A stretch of DNA of 64,000 bases from Marivivens donghaensis (GTDB taxonomy: Bacteria; Pseudomonadota; Alphaproteobacteria; Rhodobacterales; Rhodobacteraceae), in contig NZ_JALNPR010000001.1 of NCBI RefSeq assembly GCF_023541015.1, forward strand, positions 186,001 through 250,000, written 5' to 3'. Position 1 is the stretch's first letter, and every line of letters begins with the position of its first letter. This document shows, piece after piece, positions 8,036 through 17,603 of this stretch. Below the pieces are notes generated by a model. That model saw only the letters and a list, made by a program, of their open reading frames with translations, was not told the DNA's origin and did not search any database. A program made the position numbers and the translations under genes.

Positions 8036-9484
8036 ATGATTGATATGCGCCCAGTTGGATACGTGATAGGATTGCTGACAGCGGTAATGGGGTTGACCAT
8101 GGTCGCCCCGATGCTGTTCGACCTTTTTCACAACGACCCCGAATGGCAGACCTTTCTGCAAAGTTCGGTGCTGACAACCATGGCTGGGGTGTTTCTCGCC
8201 TTGGCCTGTTCGAACCAATTGGGCGATGGTTTGACGCTCAAACAGAGCTTTATCCTCACCACAGGTGTGTGGATCGCTTTGCCCGCTTTCGGGGCTATTC
8301 CATTTATGATCGGGGAAACCCAGCTTTCACTCGTCGATGCGATGTTCGAATCCATGTCTGGGATGACCACGACCGGGGCCACGACGATTGAAGGGCTAGA
8401 GACCCACTCTTACGGCATTCTGCTCTGGCGCGGGATCCTGCAATGGCTTGGTGGCCTCGGGATCGTCATTGTTGCGATGATTTTTCTGCCCGTGATGAAA
8501 GTCGGCGGGATGCAGTTCTTTCAGTCCGAGGGCTTTGATACCTCGGGCAAATCGCTGCCCCGTGCATTGGACATCGCGAAGGGCCTGCTGAATATCTACA
8601 TCGGTCTCACGGTGCTCTGTGCGGTTTGTTACGGGATCTCTGGGATGAACATGCAGGAATCGATCGTGCATGCCTTCACGACGATTGCGACGGGGGGCTA
8701 TTCGACCTCGGATGCATCCTTCGCCGCGTTCCCTGGCGCGCCGCAGTATGTCGCTGTGGTCTTTATGTTCCTTGCCTCAGTGCCGTTCTTGCGATTTTTG
8801 CAAATGGTCACAGGTGATCCGAAACCCTTGTTCCAAGACGCGCAGGTGCGGGCCTATTTCACGTGGACCCTCTACGCGACGGCGCTGATTGTTGTGTTTC
8901 GTATGTTCGCCCATGGGGACTACAGCGAAGAGATGTTCCGCTCGACCCTGTTCAACGTTGTCTCGATCTTTTCGGGGACTGGGTTTGGGGACGGGGATGT
9001 GGTCGCTTGGGGGCCATTTGCCTTTGCGATCCTCTTTGCCGTTGGCATGATTGGCGGCTGTTCGGGGTCGACGGGCTGTTCGATCAAAGTGTTCCGCTAT
9101 CAGTTTATGCTGCGTGCGATTTCTGCCCAAATTCGGCGACTTTATAGCCCGAGCCGAGTTGTTTCCGTTCGGTTCGAGGGTCGGGCCGTGAGCGACGAGG
9201 TTTTAAGTTCCGTTATGTTGCTTTTTAGCTGCTTTGTGATGACCTTCGGCATTCTGGTTGTTCTGATGGGCATGACGGGACTTAGCTTTTTTGCGGCGAT
9301 CACTGGGGCGTGGACATCGATCTTTAATATCGGTCCCGTGTTCGGCCCAGAGGTAGGACCGTCGGGCGCTGTGCATCCGTTCCCAGATACGGCGAAATGG
9401 TTGATGATCTTGGGAATGCTCTTGGGACGGCTAGAGATCGTATCGGTGTTCGTTCTCATCCTGCCACGGTTCTGGCGCTCGTAA
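8036..9484 (+). CDS. trkH: Trk/Ktr potassium uptake transmembrane subunit TrkH
   Basis: A 482-residue inner-membrane potassium translocation subunit with four pore-loop repeats: SMSGMTTTGATTIEG, FTTIATGGYSTSD, FSGTGFGDGD and the last around ITGAWTSIFNIGP. The SGMTTTGAT filter motif is the clearest identifier. The ATG at 8036 gives MIDMRPVGYVIG, the usual family start; a TTG at 8000 in frame would add twelve polar residues and neither start has a clear ribosome site. The regulatory partner TrkA is not in this window. A hairpin follows the stop but its T-run serves the opposite strand. Confidence 0.92.
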   Translation: MIDMRPVGYVIGLLTAVMGLTMVAPMLFDLFHNDPEWQTFLQSSVLTTMAGVFLALACSNQLGDGLTLKQSFILTTGVWIALPAFGAIPFMIGETQLSLVDAMFESMSGMTTTGATTIEGLETHSYGILLWRGILQWLGGLGIVIVAMIFLPVMKVGGMQFFQSEGFDTSGKSLPRALDIAKGLLNIYIGLTVLCAVCYGISGMNMQESIVHAFTTIATGGYSTSDASFAAFPGAPQYVAVVFMFLASVPFLRFLQMVTGDPKPLFQDAQVRAYFTWTLYATALIVVFRMFAHGDYSEEMFRSTLFNVVSIFSGTGFGDGDVVAWGPFAFAILFAVGMIGGCSGSTGCSIKVFRYQFMLRAISAQIRRLYSPSRVVSVRFEGRAVSDEVLSSVMLLFSCFVMTFGILVVLMGMTGLSFFAAITGAWTSIFNIGPVFGPEVGPSGAVHPFPDTAKWLMILGMLLGRLEIVSVFVLILPRFWRS

Positions 9485-9505
9485 AAAGGGGCGCCGAAGC
9501 GCCCC
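9483..9505 (-). terminator. Intrinsic terminator of the SPOR/protease-like gene
   Basis: On the minus strand GGGGCGC, TTCG tetraloop and GCGCCCC form a 7-bp helix (9488-9505) followed by TTTTT. It lies just beyond the stop of the gene ending at 9512, and also separates it from the convergent trkH. Confidence 0.85.
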
Positions 9506-9511
9506 AAGCCG

Positions 9512-11242
9512 TTACCAGCAGCTGACCAAGACGGTCATGTCTGACGCCATGGATGTGAGCGTCTCTGGCGGCATGTAAGCCATCGAGTCCGTTGTTTTTG
9601 CCGTCACGCCTGCCGAAGTGAGCGCGCTCAAAATGCCCTGAGCGGAATAGGCAAAGCTGACCTCTTCGGGCAGGATCTGATTGCCTGTCGCAGGGTGCGG
9701 CAAGAGCATGCCAATCACAGCACCGCCATTGTCGAACACTGGACCACCAATGTCGCCATCCTCGGTCTGCATGTTTAGGCGCAGGGTGCTGTCATTTCCG
9801 TCCAAGCCACGTACATCAGCGAGTGTCCCAAATGTCAGCGTCGGCAAGGTGAGCGCGCCGCCGTAGGGATAACCACCCACGGTGATTTGCGATTGGATTC
9901 GGGGCAGGGCGGTTTGAATGTCCGCCGATCCCATCGGGGCAAGACGGCTCTGCGGGCGCAGGATGGCAACGCTGCCGTCGTTGAACACAACATCTGCGTC
10001 GAAACTATCGTCCAGCGTCACCCGTTCACAGTTCGCAACGGTGGTTGCCGCCGTCACAACAGTGCCCGCGCCATCCACATAGAAGCCAGAGCGTGCGAGT
10101 TGCGGTTTACGGATCGCGAGGCCAGAGACCAGATCAATGGACTGTTCCTCGGCAGCTTGGGCGGGGTTGAGCACACCGTCCAACGTTTCAAAGCTCGCTT
10201 TCATGATCTCGGTCACGCGGGTGCGGCGTTCGTCGTCACCAGCGGGCCAAACGAGGGCAAAGCCTTTGATCTGACCTCCAGAGAGCGACGCAGTCACATA
10301 GGTGTGGATGCTGTCATTCACGCCTTCGATTTCAAACGAGCTGTCGCGGCGATTGCGGTCGCCCGTTGTCGGCACGATTTCCAGTGTTTGCAGGATTTCG
10401 TAGAGACCAAAGAACCGCGTCCGGTCACCGGGTTGAGAAATCAGCAGGACCGTTACGCCCGACCCATCCTTTTCCTCGAACCGAGCGAAGGGGGAATCAT
10501 AAGCTTTGAATTCGACAGCGCCGGTCGGGATTTCAATGGCGATGCCCGTAGCGTCGTCACGGATCAGTTCCATGTCCAGACCCTCGAGGACGGCGTTGTA
10601 TTGCGCCAAGAGGTCGGCACGTTGCAGCGTGGTCAGAACGCCCGTGTTGGTGTAGCCGTTCGCTTCTTGCCATGCGCTCATGGAGGCGCGGGTGCCACGA
10701 CCAAAGGCGCCGTCGATCGAGGAGTTGTAGAACCCCGCCCATTTCAGCGCGATCTGAAGCATCTCACGTTCGCCACGGTCCAGCGCCGCTTCGCTCGCGC
10801 GGGCCTCGGCCAGTGTTTCGTCGACGATGGCGGGTTCCGCAGGTGCTTCATCAGGAACAATCGTTACAACGGGGAGGTCGGTTGTTTCAGTCGGCAGCGG
10901 TTGCGGTTTGATCGGTGCGCCAACGCCAATCGGCCAGAATTGTTGACCAAAACGTTCGCCGTCGCTGACAAACGCATCGCGCGGGACTTGGCCCGAGCTG
11001 CGCAGCTGACGACGCAGGGCTTCAGCATCAGAGCGGGTGTAGGGCCCGAGCGCCACGCCATACCAATCCGAGCCCAGATAGAATCCGTTCACATCGTCCA
11101 GCTCAGCCGCATATTTACGCGCTGCATCCTGTGCGGCGGTCAATGTGGGGTGCGCTTCGAGTTGGACCCAAGACGACTGCTGGGCAGCCGCAGAAAAAGA
11201 CGTAAACACAAAAATAAGAAAAACGGATAGGCGACGGATCAT
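9512..11242 (-). CDS. SPOR + peptidoglycan-binding + inactive trypsin-like domain protein
   Basis: A 576-residue exported protein. Residues 1-20 are a signal peptide (cut near AAA-QQ). Residues 24-95 form a SPOR-like domain, 155-215 a PG_binding_1-like domain (ALKWAGFYNSSIDGAFGRGTR), and 385-555 a trypsin/HtrA-like beta barrel. The protease signature is degenerate: the usual G(D/N)SGGP is GDIGGP, with Ile at about 498 in place of the catalytic Ser, and the histidine motif is TAATTVANC without His. The Asp position is also unclear. It is probably a cell-wall-binding pseudoprotease. The start is ATG 11242, which gives the signal peptide; the frame is open 30 codons further upstream. It is divergent from glyQ. 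Confidence 0.8.
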   Translation of the reverse strand: MIRRLSVFLIFVFTSFSAAAQQSSWVQLEAHPTLTAAQDAARKYAAELDDVNGFYLGSDWYGVALGPYTRSDAEALRRQLRSSGQVPRDAFVSDGERFGQQFWPIGVGAPIKPQPLPTETTDLPVVTIVPDEAPAEPAIVDETLAEARASEAALDRGEREMLQIALKWAGFYNSSIDGAFGRGTRASMSAWQEANGYTNTGVLTTLQRADLLAQYNAVLEGLDMELIRDDATGIAIEIPTGAVEFKAYDSPFARFEEKDGSGVTVLLISQPGDRTRFFGLYEILQTLEIVPTTGDRNRRDSSFEIEGVNDSIHTYVTASLSGGQIKGFALVWPAGDDERRTRVTEIMKASFETLDGVLNPAQAAEEQSIDLVSGLAIRKPQLARSGFYVDGAGTVVTAATTVANCERVTLDDSFDADVVFNDGSVAILRPQSRLAPMGSADIQTALPRIQSQITVGGYPYGGALTLPTLTFGTLADVRGLDGNDSTLRLNMQTEDGDIGGPVFDNGGAVIGMLLPHPATGNQILPEEVSFAYSAQGILSALTSAGVTAKTTDSMAYMPPETLTSMASDMTVLVSCW

Positions 11243-11360
11243 ACTGTTCCCAATTCTACAGTCAAAGTATGGGGCTTTATGACACCACTCGACGGGCATT
11301 ACCAAGCCCCCGACGCCCGAAAATAACTGCATTGAAGCGAATGTGACACCGACGCCCCAA

Positions 11361-11389
11361 TTGACCCCGCCCCATGTGCAGCCTATTCA
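11361..11389 (+). promoter_or_regulatory. Sigma-70-like promoter for glyQ
   Basis: TTGACC (11361-11366) and TATTCA (11384-11389) are spaced by 17 bp. The predicted start at about 11396 gives a 5' leader of about 20 nt before the glyQ ATG. It matches the same -35 hexamer seen ahead of metZ. Confidence 0.5.
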
Positions 11390-11415
11390 GGCGCGGAACC
11401 GAAAAGAGGGCGACC

Positions 11416-12348
11416 ATGGCCGATAAACCCCGTTCTTTCCAAGAGATCATCCTGAGGCTCCAGACCTACTGGGCTGAAAAGGGCTGCGCAGTTCTGCAAC
11501 CCTACGACATGGAGGTTGGTGCTGGCACCTTCCACCCTGCGACGACATTGCGTTCGCTCGGTGATCGCGCGTGGGCTGCGGCCTATGTTCAGCCGTCCCG
11601 CCGTCCGACCGATGGTCGCTATGGTGAAAACCCGAACCGTCTGCAGCACTACTATCAGTATCAAGTGCTGATTAAACCGTCGCCGCCTGATCTTCAGGAC
11701 CTTTACCTTGGTTCGCTTCAGGCGATCGGTATCGACCTTGGTCTGCATGACGTCCGCTTTGTTGAGGACGACTGGGAATCCCCGACCTTGGGAGCGTGGG
11801 GCCTTGGCTGGGAAGTTTGGTGCGATGGCATGGAAGTGTCGCAGTTCACCTATTTCCAGCAGGTTGGCGGTCACGACTGTAAACCTGTCTCGGGCGAATT
11901 GACCTACGGCCTCGAACGTCTGGCGATGTATGTCCTTGGCGTGGATCACGTGATGGATATGCCATTCAACGATCCAGACGCTCCGATTGCGTTGAAATAC
12001 GGCGACATCTTCCGTCAGACCGAAGAAGAATATTCGCGCCATAACTTTGATGCGGCGGATACTGAAAAGCTCTTGCGTCACTTCATCGATGCAGAAGCAG
12101 AATGTCAGCGTATCCTCGACAACCCCGCGGTTGATCCGAAAACGGGTAAACGCATCGTCATGGCGCACCCTGCATACGACCAGTGCATCAAGGCATCGCA
12201 CCTGTTCAACTTGCTCGACGCACGTGGCGTGATTTCGGTCACCGAACGTCAGGCCTATATCGGCCGTGTTCGTGCCTTGGCAAAACTGTGTGCGGACGCC
12301 TTCGTTCAGACAGAGGCCGGTGGGTATACCGCCGAGGCTGCCGAATGA
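11416..12348 (+). CDS. glyQ: Glycyl-tRNA synthetase alpha subunit
   Basis: The 310-residue catalytic subunit of the heterotetrameric bacterial glycyl-tRNA synthetase. Characteristic stretches are [61 protein letters not shown] and FTYFQQVGG. The start ATG follows GAGG at good spacing and lies about 20 bp after the predicted transcription start. Its stop overlaps the ATG of a DUF6446 gene, which in turn overlaps glyS, so the three are translationally coupled. Length matches the family. Confidence 0.97.
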   Translation: MADKPRSFQEIILRLQTYWAEKGCAVLQPYDMEVGAGTFHPATTLRSLGDRAWAAAYVQPSRRPTDGRYGENPNRLQHYYQYQVLIKPSPPDLQDLYLGSLQAIGIDLGLHDVRFVEDDWESPTLGAWGLGWEVWCDGMEVSQFTYFQQVGGHDCKPVSGELTYGLERLAMYVLGVDHVMDMPFNDPDAPIALKYGDIFRQTEEEYSRHNFDAADTEKLLRHFIDAEAECQRILDNPAVDPKTGKRIVMAHPAYDQCIKASHLFNLLDARGVISVTERQAYIGRVRALAKLCADAFVQTEAGGYTAEAAE

Positions 12349-12878
12349 ATGCGGTAAAAGTGGCTCTTTCGGGGATTGTTGTGTCTGCGCTTCTGGCTGG
12401 TGCTGTTCTTTACTACAATCAGGTCTACGCTTTCTATGATCGCGTGGACGCTGCATCGTTTGGCGAGGTTGAACTGACCTCGATCCATACAGGCCAGCCC
12501 GAAGGCATCATGACCGAAGGGTTCGAGGCGATCGATAGCGATAGCTCTCCGATCCGTTTCCGCGCGTGTTTCTCGACCCCGATCAGCATGGGGTCGCTGA
12601 CCGACAATTATGAAATGTATGCAGACCCAGTGCCGCTGAACGGTCCAAACTGGTTCGATTGCTACGACGCGAGTAACGTCGGCGCAGCTCTCGAAACTGG
12701 TGAAGCTGTGGCCTTTATGGGTCATGAAAATATCACCTACGGCGTTGATCGCGTGGTGGCCTTTACGGGCGACGGACATGGCTATGTCTGGCACCAGATC
12801 AACAAATGCGGCGAAGCCAAATTCAACGGCGATCCGCTGCCCGAAGGATGCCCGACACCCGTCGAAGGGACAAACTAA
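12345..12878 (+). CDS. DUF6446-like single-pass membrane protein
   Basis: A 177-residue protein with an N-terminal hydrophobic segment (residues 4-25), predicted as a membrane anchor with the rest in the periplasm. It has [20 protein letters not shown] and EGCPTP, giving four cysteines that could form disulfides in the periplasm. It matches what I know as a Rhodobacterales-restricted DUF6446 family, of unknown role. The ATG overlaps the glyQ stop by four bases and the TAA overlaps the glyS ATG by one base, so it is tightly embedded in the glycyl-tRNA synthetase operon. No functional link to aminoacylation is visible. Confidence 0.75.
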   Translation: MNAVKVALSGIVVSALLAGAVLYYNQVYAFYDRVDAASFGEVELTSIHTGQPEGIMTEGFEAIDSDSSPIRFRACFSTPISMGSLTDNYEMYADPVPLNGPNWFDCYDASNVGAALETGEAVAFMGHENITYGVDRVVAFTGDGHGYVWHQINKCGEAKFNGDPLPEGCPTPVEGTN

Positions 12879-14938
12879 TGCCTAATCTTCTGATCGAACT
12901 TTTCTCTGAAGAAATCCCCGCACGTATGCAGGCCAAAGCGGCTGACGATCTGCGCAAGACGGTCACCGATGGACTGGTCGAGGCTGGTTTGACCTACGCT
13001 GGCGCCGCTGCCTTTTCGACCCCGCGCCGTTTGACACTGTCGATTGATGATCTCCTCGCGGAATCCAAACCTGTTCGTGAAGAGCGCAAGGGCCCAGCGA
13101 CCACCGCACCAGAACAAGCCATCGAAGGGTTCTTGCGTTCGACAGGTTTAACGATTGACCAGTTAGAAGTGCGTGACCAGAAAAAGGGTCAGGCCTATTT
13201 CGCAGTGATCGAAAAACCGGGCCGTAAGGCGGCAGAGGTGATTGCAGAGGTTCTGGAACAAACGATCCGCAATTTCCCATGGCCGAAATCCATGCGCTGG
13301 GGCGCTGGCCCGCTGCGTTGGGTGCGTCCGCTGCATTCCATCGTTTGTATCCTGTCTGATGCTGACGGCAACGAAGTTGTTCCTGTTGATATAGACGGCA
13401 TCACCTCGTCGAACACGACCAAAGGGCACCGTTTCATGGCGCCTGACGCCTTTACGGTCACTGGGTTTGATGACTACGAGGCGAAACTAAAACGCGCGAA
13501 GGTTATCCTGCGTGCGGACGAACGCGCCGATGCGATCTGGCAGGACGCCACGAACATGGCATTCGCCGCTGGTCTGGAAGTCGTCGACGATAAGGGCCTT
13601 CTGGCTGAAGTGTCGGGCCTTGTTGAATGGCCCGTTGTTCTGATGGGCTCGATTGACGATGCCTTCCTCGGTCTGCCGCCAGAAGTTCTGCAAACCTCGA
13701 TGAAAGAGCACCAGAAGTTCTTCTCGGTTCGGAACCCGAAAACGGGCCGCATCGAAAAGTTCATCACGGTCGCCAACATCGAGACCGCCGATCAAGGCGC
13801 GACAATCCTGAAGGGCAACCAAAAGGTTCTCTTTGCGCGTCTGTCGGACGCAAAGTTCTTCTGGGAGAACGACCTGCGCACGGTCGAACGTGAAGGGCTC
13901 GAGGCGATGGGCGCTCCGCTCGCCAATGTGACCTTCCACAACAAGCTCGGTTCGCAGGCTGAACGCATCGGGCGTATCGCTACACTGGCCAAAGAGCTCG
14001 CGCCTGTTGTTGGTGCGGATGCGGCAGAGGCAGAGCTGGCAGCGAAAGTCGCTAAATGTGACCTGTCATCGGAAATGGTCTACGAATTCCCTGAATTGCA
14101 GGGGATCATGGGCCGCTATTACGCGAAAAGTGCAAAATTGTCCGATGCTGTAGCTGATGCCTGCCGCGATCACTACAGCCCGCTAGGCCCGTCTGACGAC
14201 GTTCCGACCGAAGCTGTTTCGGTGGCTGTGGCGCTTGCTGATAAACTCGACACGCTGACTGGATTCTGGGCGATTGATGAGAAACCCACAGGTTCCAAAG
14301 ACCCGTTCGCACTGCGTCGTGCAGCCCTCGGTGTGATCCGTTTGATCCTGTCGAATGGCCTGACCTTGAAACTGTCTGACGTCATCGCAAAGGCGAACGC
14401 TGGCGCGGATTCGGCAGACCTTCTGTCGTTCTTCCATGATCGACTGAAGGTGTTCCTCCGCGACGAAGGCATTCGTCACGACGTAATCGACGCTTGTCTT
14501 GCAATGGACGGCAGCGATGACATCGCGCTGCTTGTTAAACGGGCGCGGGCCCTGCAGGACATGATGGGCACTGAGGACGGCACCAACCTTCTGCAAGGTT
14601 ACAAACGTGCGTCTAACATCCTGTCCCAAGCCGAAGACAAAGACGGCGTCGAATATTCGTTCGGTGCGGATGTGAAATTTGCCGAGGGCGATGCGGAAAA
14701 GGCGCTCTTTGCGGCGCTCGATACCGCAGAGGCCGCGATTGCACCTGCGATGAAGGCTGAGGACTTTGCCGCAGCTATGTCGGCGATGGCCTCCCTGCGT
14801 GCTCCGATCGATGGGTTCTTTGAAGCGGTTCAGGTGAACTCGGAGAACGAGATCATCCGTCGCAACCGTCTGAACCTTCTGTCGCGTATTCGGACGATTT
14901 GTACCTCTGTGGCCGATCTTTCGCGCGTCGAAGGTTAA
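12878..14938 (+). CDS. glyS: Glycyl-tRNA synthetase beta subunit
   Basis: The 686-residue tRNA-binding subunit of glycyl-tRNA synthetase. It begins [18 protein letters not shown], typical of GlyS, and includes GPLRWVRPLHSIVCI, LKEHQKFFSVRNP-like STSMKEHQKFF, GSQAERIGRIATLA, and a C-terminal anticodon-binding-like region ending near RLNLLSRIRTI. The ATG shares a base with the stop of the DUF6446 gene. The length is normal. It is followed by a 72-bp gap containing a strong hairpin before the PPDK-like gene. Confidence 0.97.
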   Translation: MPNLLIELFSEEIPARMQAKAADDLRKTVTDGLVEAGLTYAGAAAFSTPRRLTLSIDDLLAESKPVREERKGPATTAPEQAIEGFLRSTGLTIDQLEVRDQKKGQAYFAVIEKPGRKAAEVIAEVLEQTIRNFPWPKSMRWGAGPLRWVRPLHSIVCILSDADGNEVVPVDIDGITSSNTTKGHRFMAPDAFTVTGFDDYEAKLKRAKVILRADERADAIWQDATNMAFAAGLEVVDDKGLLAEVSGLVEWPVVLMGSIDDAFLGLPPEVLQTSMKEHQKFFSVRNPKTGRIEKFITVANIETADQGATILKGNQKVLFARLSDAKFFWENDLRTVEREGLEAMGAPLANVTFHNKLGSQAERIGRIATLAKELAPVVGADAAEAELAAKVAKCDLSSEMVYEFPELQGIMGRYYAKSAKLSDAVADACRDHYSPLGPSDDVPTEAVSVAVALADKLDTLTGFWAIDEKPTGSKDPFALRRAALGVIRLILSNGLTLKLSDVIAKANAGADSADLLSFFHDRLKVFLRDEGIRHDVIDACLAMDGSDDIALLVKRARALQDMMGTEDGTNLLQGYKRASNILSQAEDKDGVEYSFGADVKFAEGDAEKALFAALDTAEAAIAPAMKAEDFAAAMSAMASLRAPIDGFFEAVQVNSENEIIRRNRLNLLSRIRTICTSVADLSRVEG

Positions 14939-14955
14939 TAAAACCGTCACGTTAC

Positions 14956-14999
14956 CCTTGCTGCGAATCGCGCTTGCTCTAAAGTGCATCGCAGCAAGG
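14956..14999 (+). promoter_or_regulatory. Hairpin occluding the ribosome site of the PPDK-like gene
   Basis: CCTTGCTGCGA (14956-14966) and TCGCAGCAAGG (14989-14999) are exact 11-bp complements around a 22-nt loop. The 3' arm contains the first four bases of AAGGAG (14996-15001), the likely Shine-Dalgarno of the GTG start at 15011. The fold would hide the ribosome site. No T-run follows, so it is not a simple terminator of glyS. Confidence 0.6.
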
Positions 15000-15010
15000 A
15001 GTTCGCCGCA

Positions 15011-17569
15011 GTGCAGCAAGACCGTATTTACGACCCGATTACCCTGATTACCCCGACCGCTTCGATGTCTCCATCGGTGCATGGTGGACGGGCGAAATGT
15101 TTGCAGCGTTTGGTGCGCTTGGACATGCCGGTGCCGACGACGGTCGCACTATCGTTCGACGCCGTACGCGATATTGCACGCGGTCAAATGCCTGACATGG
15201 ATGAGCTGATCGCGCCCTTTGGGGGTGCGCCACTTCTGTCCGTTCGTCCGTCGAGCCAAGACCCCGATTGGGGTGGTCCTTCGGCCATTCTGAATATCGG
15301 AATGAACGACGAACGCCACGCTGCTCTGTGCGCCGAAATCGGCGAAGAAGCGGCGACCGCGATTTATCTGCGGTTCATTCAGTCCTATGCTGTGCAGGTG
15401 GCTCGCCTCGATCCAGAGCCGTTCTACCTGCCCGACACGCCGACACTGGAATCGGTGCGCGTGATGTTGGATGCCTTCGAATACGAAACCGATGAGGTTT
15501 TCCCCCAAGACCCCGTTCAACAGTTGGGCGAAGTTCTGCGTTCGATGGCGCGGGCGTGGGATGGGACAACAGCACGTCTTTTGCGGCAGGCCAAAGGTGC
15601 GCCGATTGATGCGGGACTTGGTCTCGTCGTTCAGCGGATCGCCTTGGGTGTGGGGCAGGGAACCTCTGGGTCTGGCGTCATTCAATTCGTGGACGAAGTG
15701 ACAGGCGAACGTCGGATCAAAGGGCGTTACCTAAGCCAAAGCCAAGGCCGCGAGGCCCTGTCTGCTGCGAAGGGTGCACTCTACCTCGTTCAAGACGGGC
15801 GCGGTCCATCCGTCGAAGAGGAACTGCCGGAGTTGTTCGCAGAGCTCGTCCGATTTGGCGAATTGGTTCGTGTTCGTCTGCGCGAGGAAATGCAGATCGA
15901 ATTCACGATTGAAAACGGTAAGTTGCATATCCTTGACGGTGTTCGGGTTCAGCGATCCAACCGCGCGTCGGTGCGTATTGCGGTCGCATTGGCCGAAGAT
16001 GGGATTATCCCGACCGATGAAGCCGTGATGCGTGTTGATCCTGCGGTTCTGTCTGAATTGCTCCACCGTCAGGTTGCGCCGATGACCGAACGCGATCGGA
16101 TCGTTCGCGGTATCGCGGCGAGCCCTGGCGCTGCGGTCGGGCGCATTGTGTTTTCGGCGAATGATGCGCAGGCCAGTGCCGCGCGGAGCGAGCCTTGTAT
16201 CCTTGTTCGTCGCGAAACAACGCCCGAGGATATTCGCGGGATGCATGCGGCCAATGCGGTTCTGACCGTGCGGGGTGGTATCACCAGCCACGCTGCTGTT
16301 ATCGGGCGCGGGCTTGGTCTGCCCTGTGTGGTTGGCGCCTCCGACCTCGTGATTGATAAAAAACGCCGCGTGATGATCGCACCTGACGGCCGCGAATTTG
16401 CCGAGGGTGAGGTAATCACCGTCGATGGTTCGTCTGGCGATGTTCTGGCAGGGACGGCCACGCTCGAAGAACCCGCGCTGGATAACGCGTTCCAAACATT
16501 GCTGAAATGGGCGGATGAATATCGCGACATTGGCGTGCGTGCGAACGCCGATACGCCTGCCGATGCGCAAACTGCGCGGAACTTCCTGGCCCAAGGCATC
16601 GGTCTTTGCCGCACGGAACATATGTTCTTTGAAGGGGACCGTTTGGGTGTGATGCGCGAGATGATCTTTGCGCATACCTCAGAGGATCGTCGCGCCGTGC
16701 TCGAACGCCTATTGCCGATGCAGCGTGGCGATTTCATCGAGTTGTTCGAGATTATGCAGGGCAAACCCGTCTGCATCCGCCTGTTTGACCCGCCCTTGCA
16801 CGAATTCTTGCCCGCCGACAAATCGGGCCACCGTGAATTGGCGGAACAGTTGTCCTTGCCTCTGTCCGAAGTAAATGCGCGGGTCGAAGCCCTGTCCGAA
16901 TACAACCCCATGCTTGGCATGCGGGGCGTTCGGTTGGGACTGACCTATCCCGAAATTTACGACATGCAGGCGCGTGCGATTTTCGAAGCGACCGTTGAAG
17001 CGAGCCGTTCTGGTGACCCTGTGGTCCCTGAAATCATGATCCCGCTCGTCAGCGCGATGCGCGAAGTTGAACTGGTCAAGAGCCGGATCGACGCCGTTGC
17101 GGGTCACGTGCGGGCCGAGACAGGCACCAATTTCACCTATCGCTATGGCGTCATGGTGGAAACGCCACGTGCGGCCTTGCGGGCGGAAGACATCGTCCAA
17201 TACGCAGCATTCTTATCCTTCGGTACGAACGATTTGACCCAGATGACCTACGGATTGTCGCGCGATGACGCTGGCCGTTTCATGTCATCCTACGTCAATG
17301 CGCATGTTTACGCCGAAGATCCATTCCATACTCTCGACATCGAAGGTGTCGGTGAGTTGCTCAAAATCGGGGCTGAACGGGGGCGTTTGGGTCGCCGCGA
17401 TGTGGTGCTTTCGATCTGTGGTGAGCATGGCGGAAGCCGCAGCGCGATCGACTTCTGTCGCCGCCAAGGCTTTGATTACGTGTCATGTTCGCCGTTCCGC
17501 GTTCCATCTGCGCGACTTTCTGCTGCACAATTGGCAATTTCTGACTCTCGCAAAAACAGTATGCGGTAG
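15011..17569 (+). CDS. ppdK: Pyruvate, phosphate dikinase-like PEP-utilising enzyme
   Basis: An 852-residue PPDK/PEP-synthase family protein, expected to interconvert pyruvate and phosphoenolpyruvate. The swivelling phosphohistidine domain is intact (GGITSHAAVIGRG, His near 427), as is the C-terminal PEP/pyruvate barrel (GTNDLTQMTYGLSRDD and the SICGEHGG cysteine). The N-terminal ATP-grasp part is less standard: GGKGANL-type Lys is GGRAKCL, the usual DIEFTIE is QIEFTIE, and the usual LQTR is ILDGV. Start GTG 15011 is chosen because AAGGAG lies nine bases before it; GTG 14984 lacks one. It follows glyS by 72 bp. Confidence 0.82.
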   Translation: MQQDRIYDPITLITPTASMSPSVHGGRAKCLQRLVRLDMPVPTTVALSFDAVRDIARGQMPDMDELIAPFGGAPLLSVRPSSQDPDWGGPSAILNIGMNDERHAALCAEIGEEAATAIYLRFIQSYAVQVARLDPEPFYLPDTPTLESVRVMLDAFEYETDEVFPQDPVQQLGEVLRSMARAWDGTTARLLRQAKGAPIDAGLGLVVQRIALGVGQGTSGSGVIQFVDEVTGERRIKGRYLSQSQGREALSAAKGALYLVQDGRGPSVEEELPELFAELVRFGELVRVRLREEMQIEFTIENGKLHILDGVRVQRSNRASVRIAVALAEDGIIPTDEAVMRVDPAVLSELLHRQVAPMTERDRIVRGIAASPGAAVGRIVFSANDAQASAARSEPCILVRRETTPEDIRGMHAANAVLTVRGGITSHAAVIGRGLGLPCVVGASDLVIDKKRRVMIAPDGREFAEGEVITVDGSSGDVLAGTATLEEPALDNAFQTLLKWADEYRDIGVRANADTPADAQTARNFLAQGIGLCRTEHMFFEGDRLGVMREMIFAHTSEDRRAVLERLLPMQRGDFIELFEIMQGKPVCIRLFDPPLHEFLPADKSGHRELAEQLSLPLSEVNARVEALSEYNPMLGMRGVRLGLTYPEIYDMQARAIFEATVEASRSGDPVVPEIMIPLVSAMREVELVKSRIDAVAGHVRAETGTNFTYRYGVMVETPRAALRAEDIVQYAAFLSFGTNDLTQMTYGLSRDDAGRFMSSYVNAHVYAEDPFHTLDIEGVGELLKIGAERGRLGRRDVVLSICGEHGGSRSAIDFCRRQGFDYVSCSPFRVPSARLSAAQLAISDSRKNSMR

Positions 17570-17603
17570 TCGACTTCGACCATTGCGCGATATGTTGCTG
17601 GAA

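Noticed and set aside
14984-15010. GTG at 14984 as start of the PPDK-like gene
   Set aside because: It lies within the hairpin and has no ribosome site; AAGGAG is correctly placed for the GTG at 15011.
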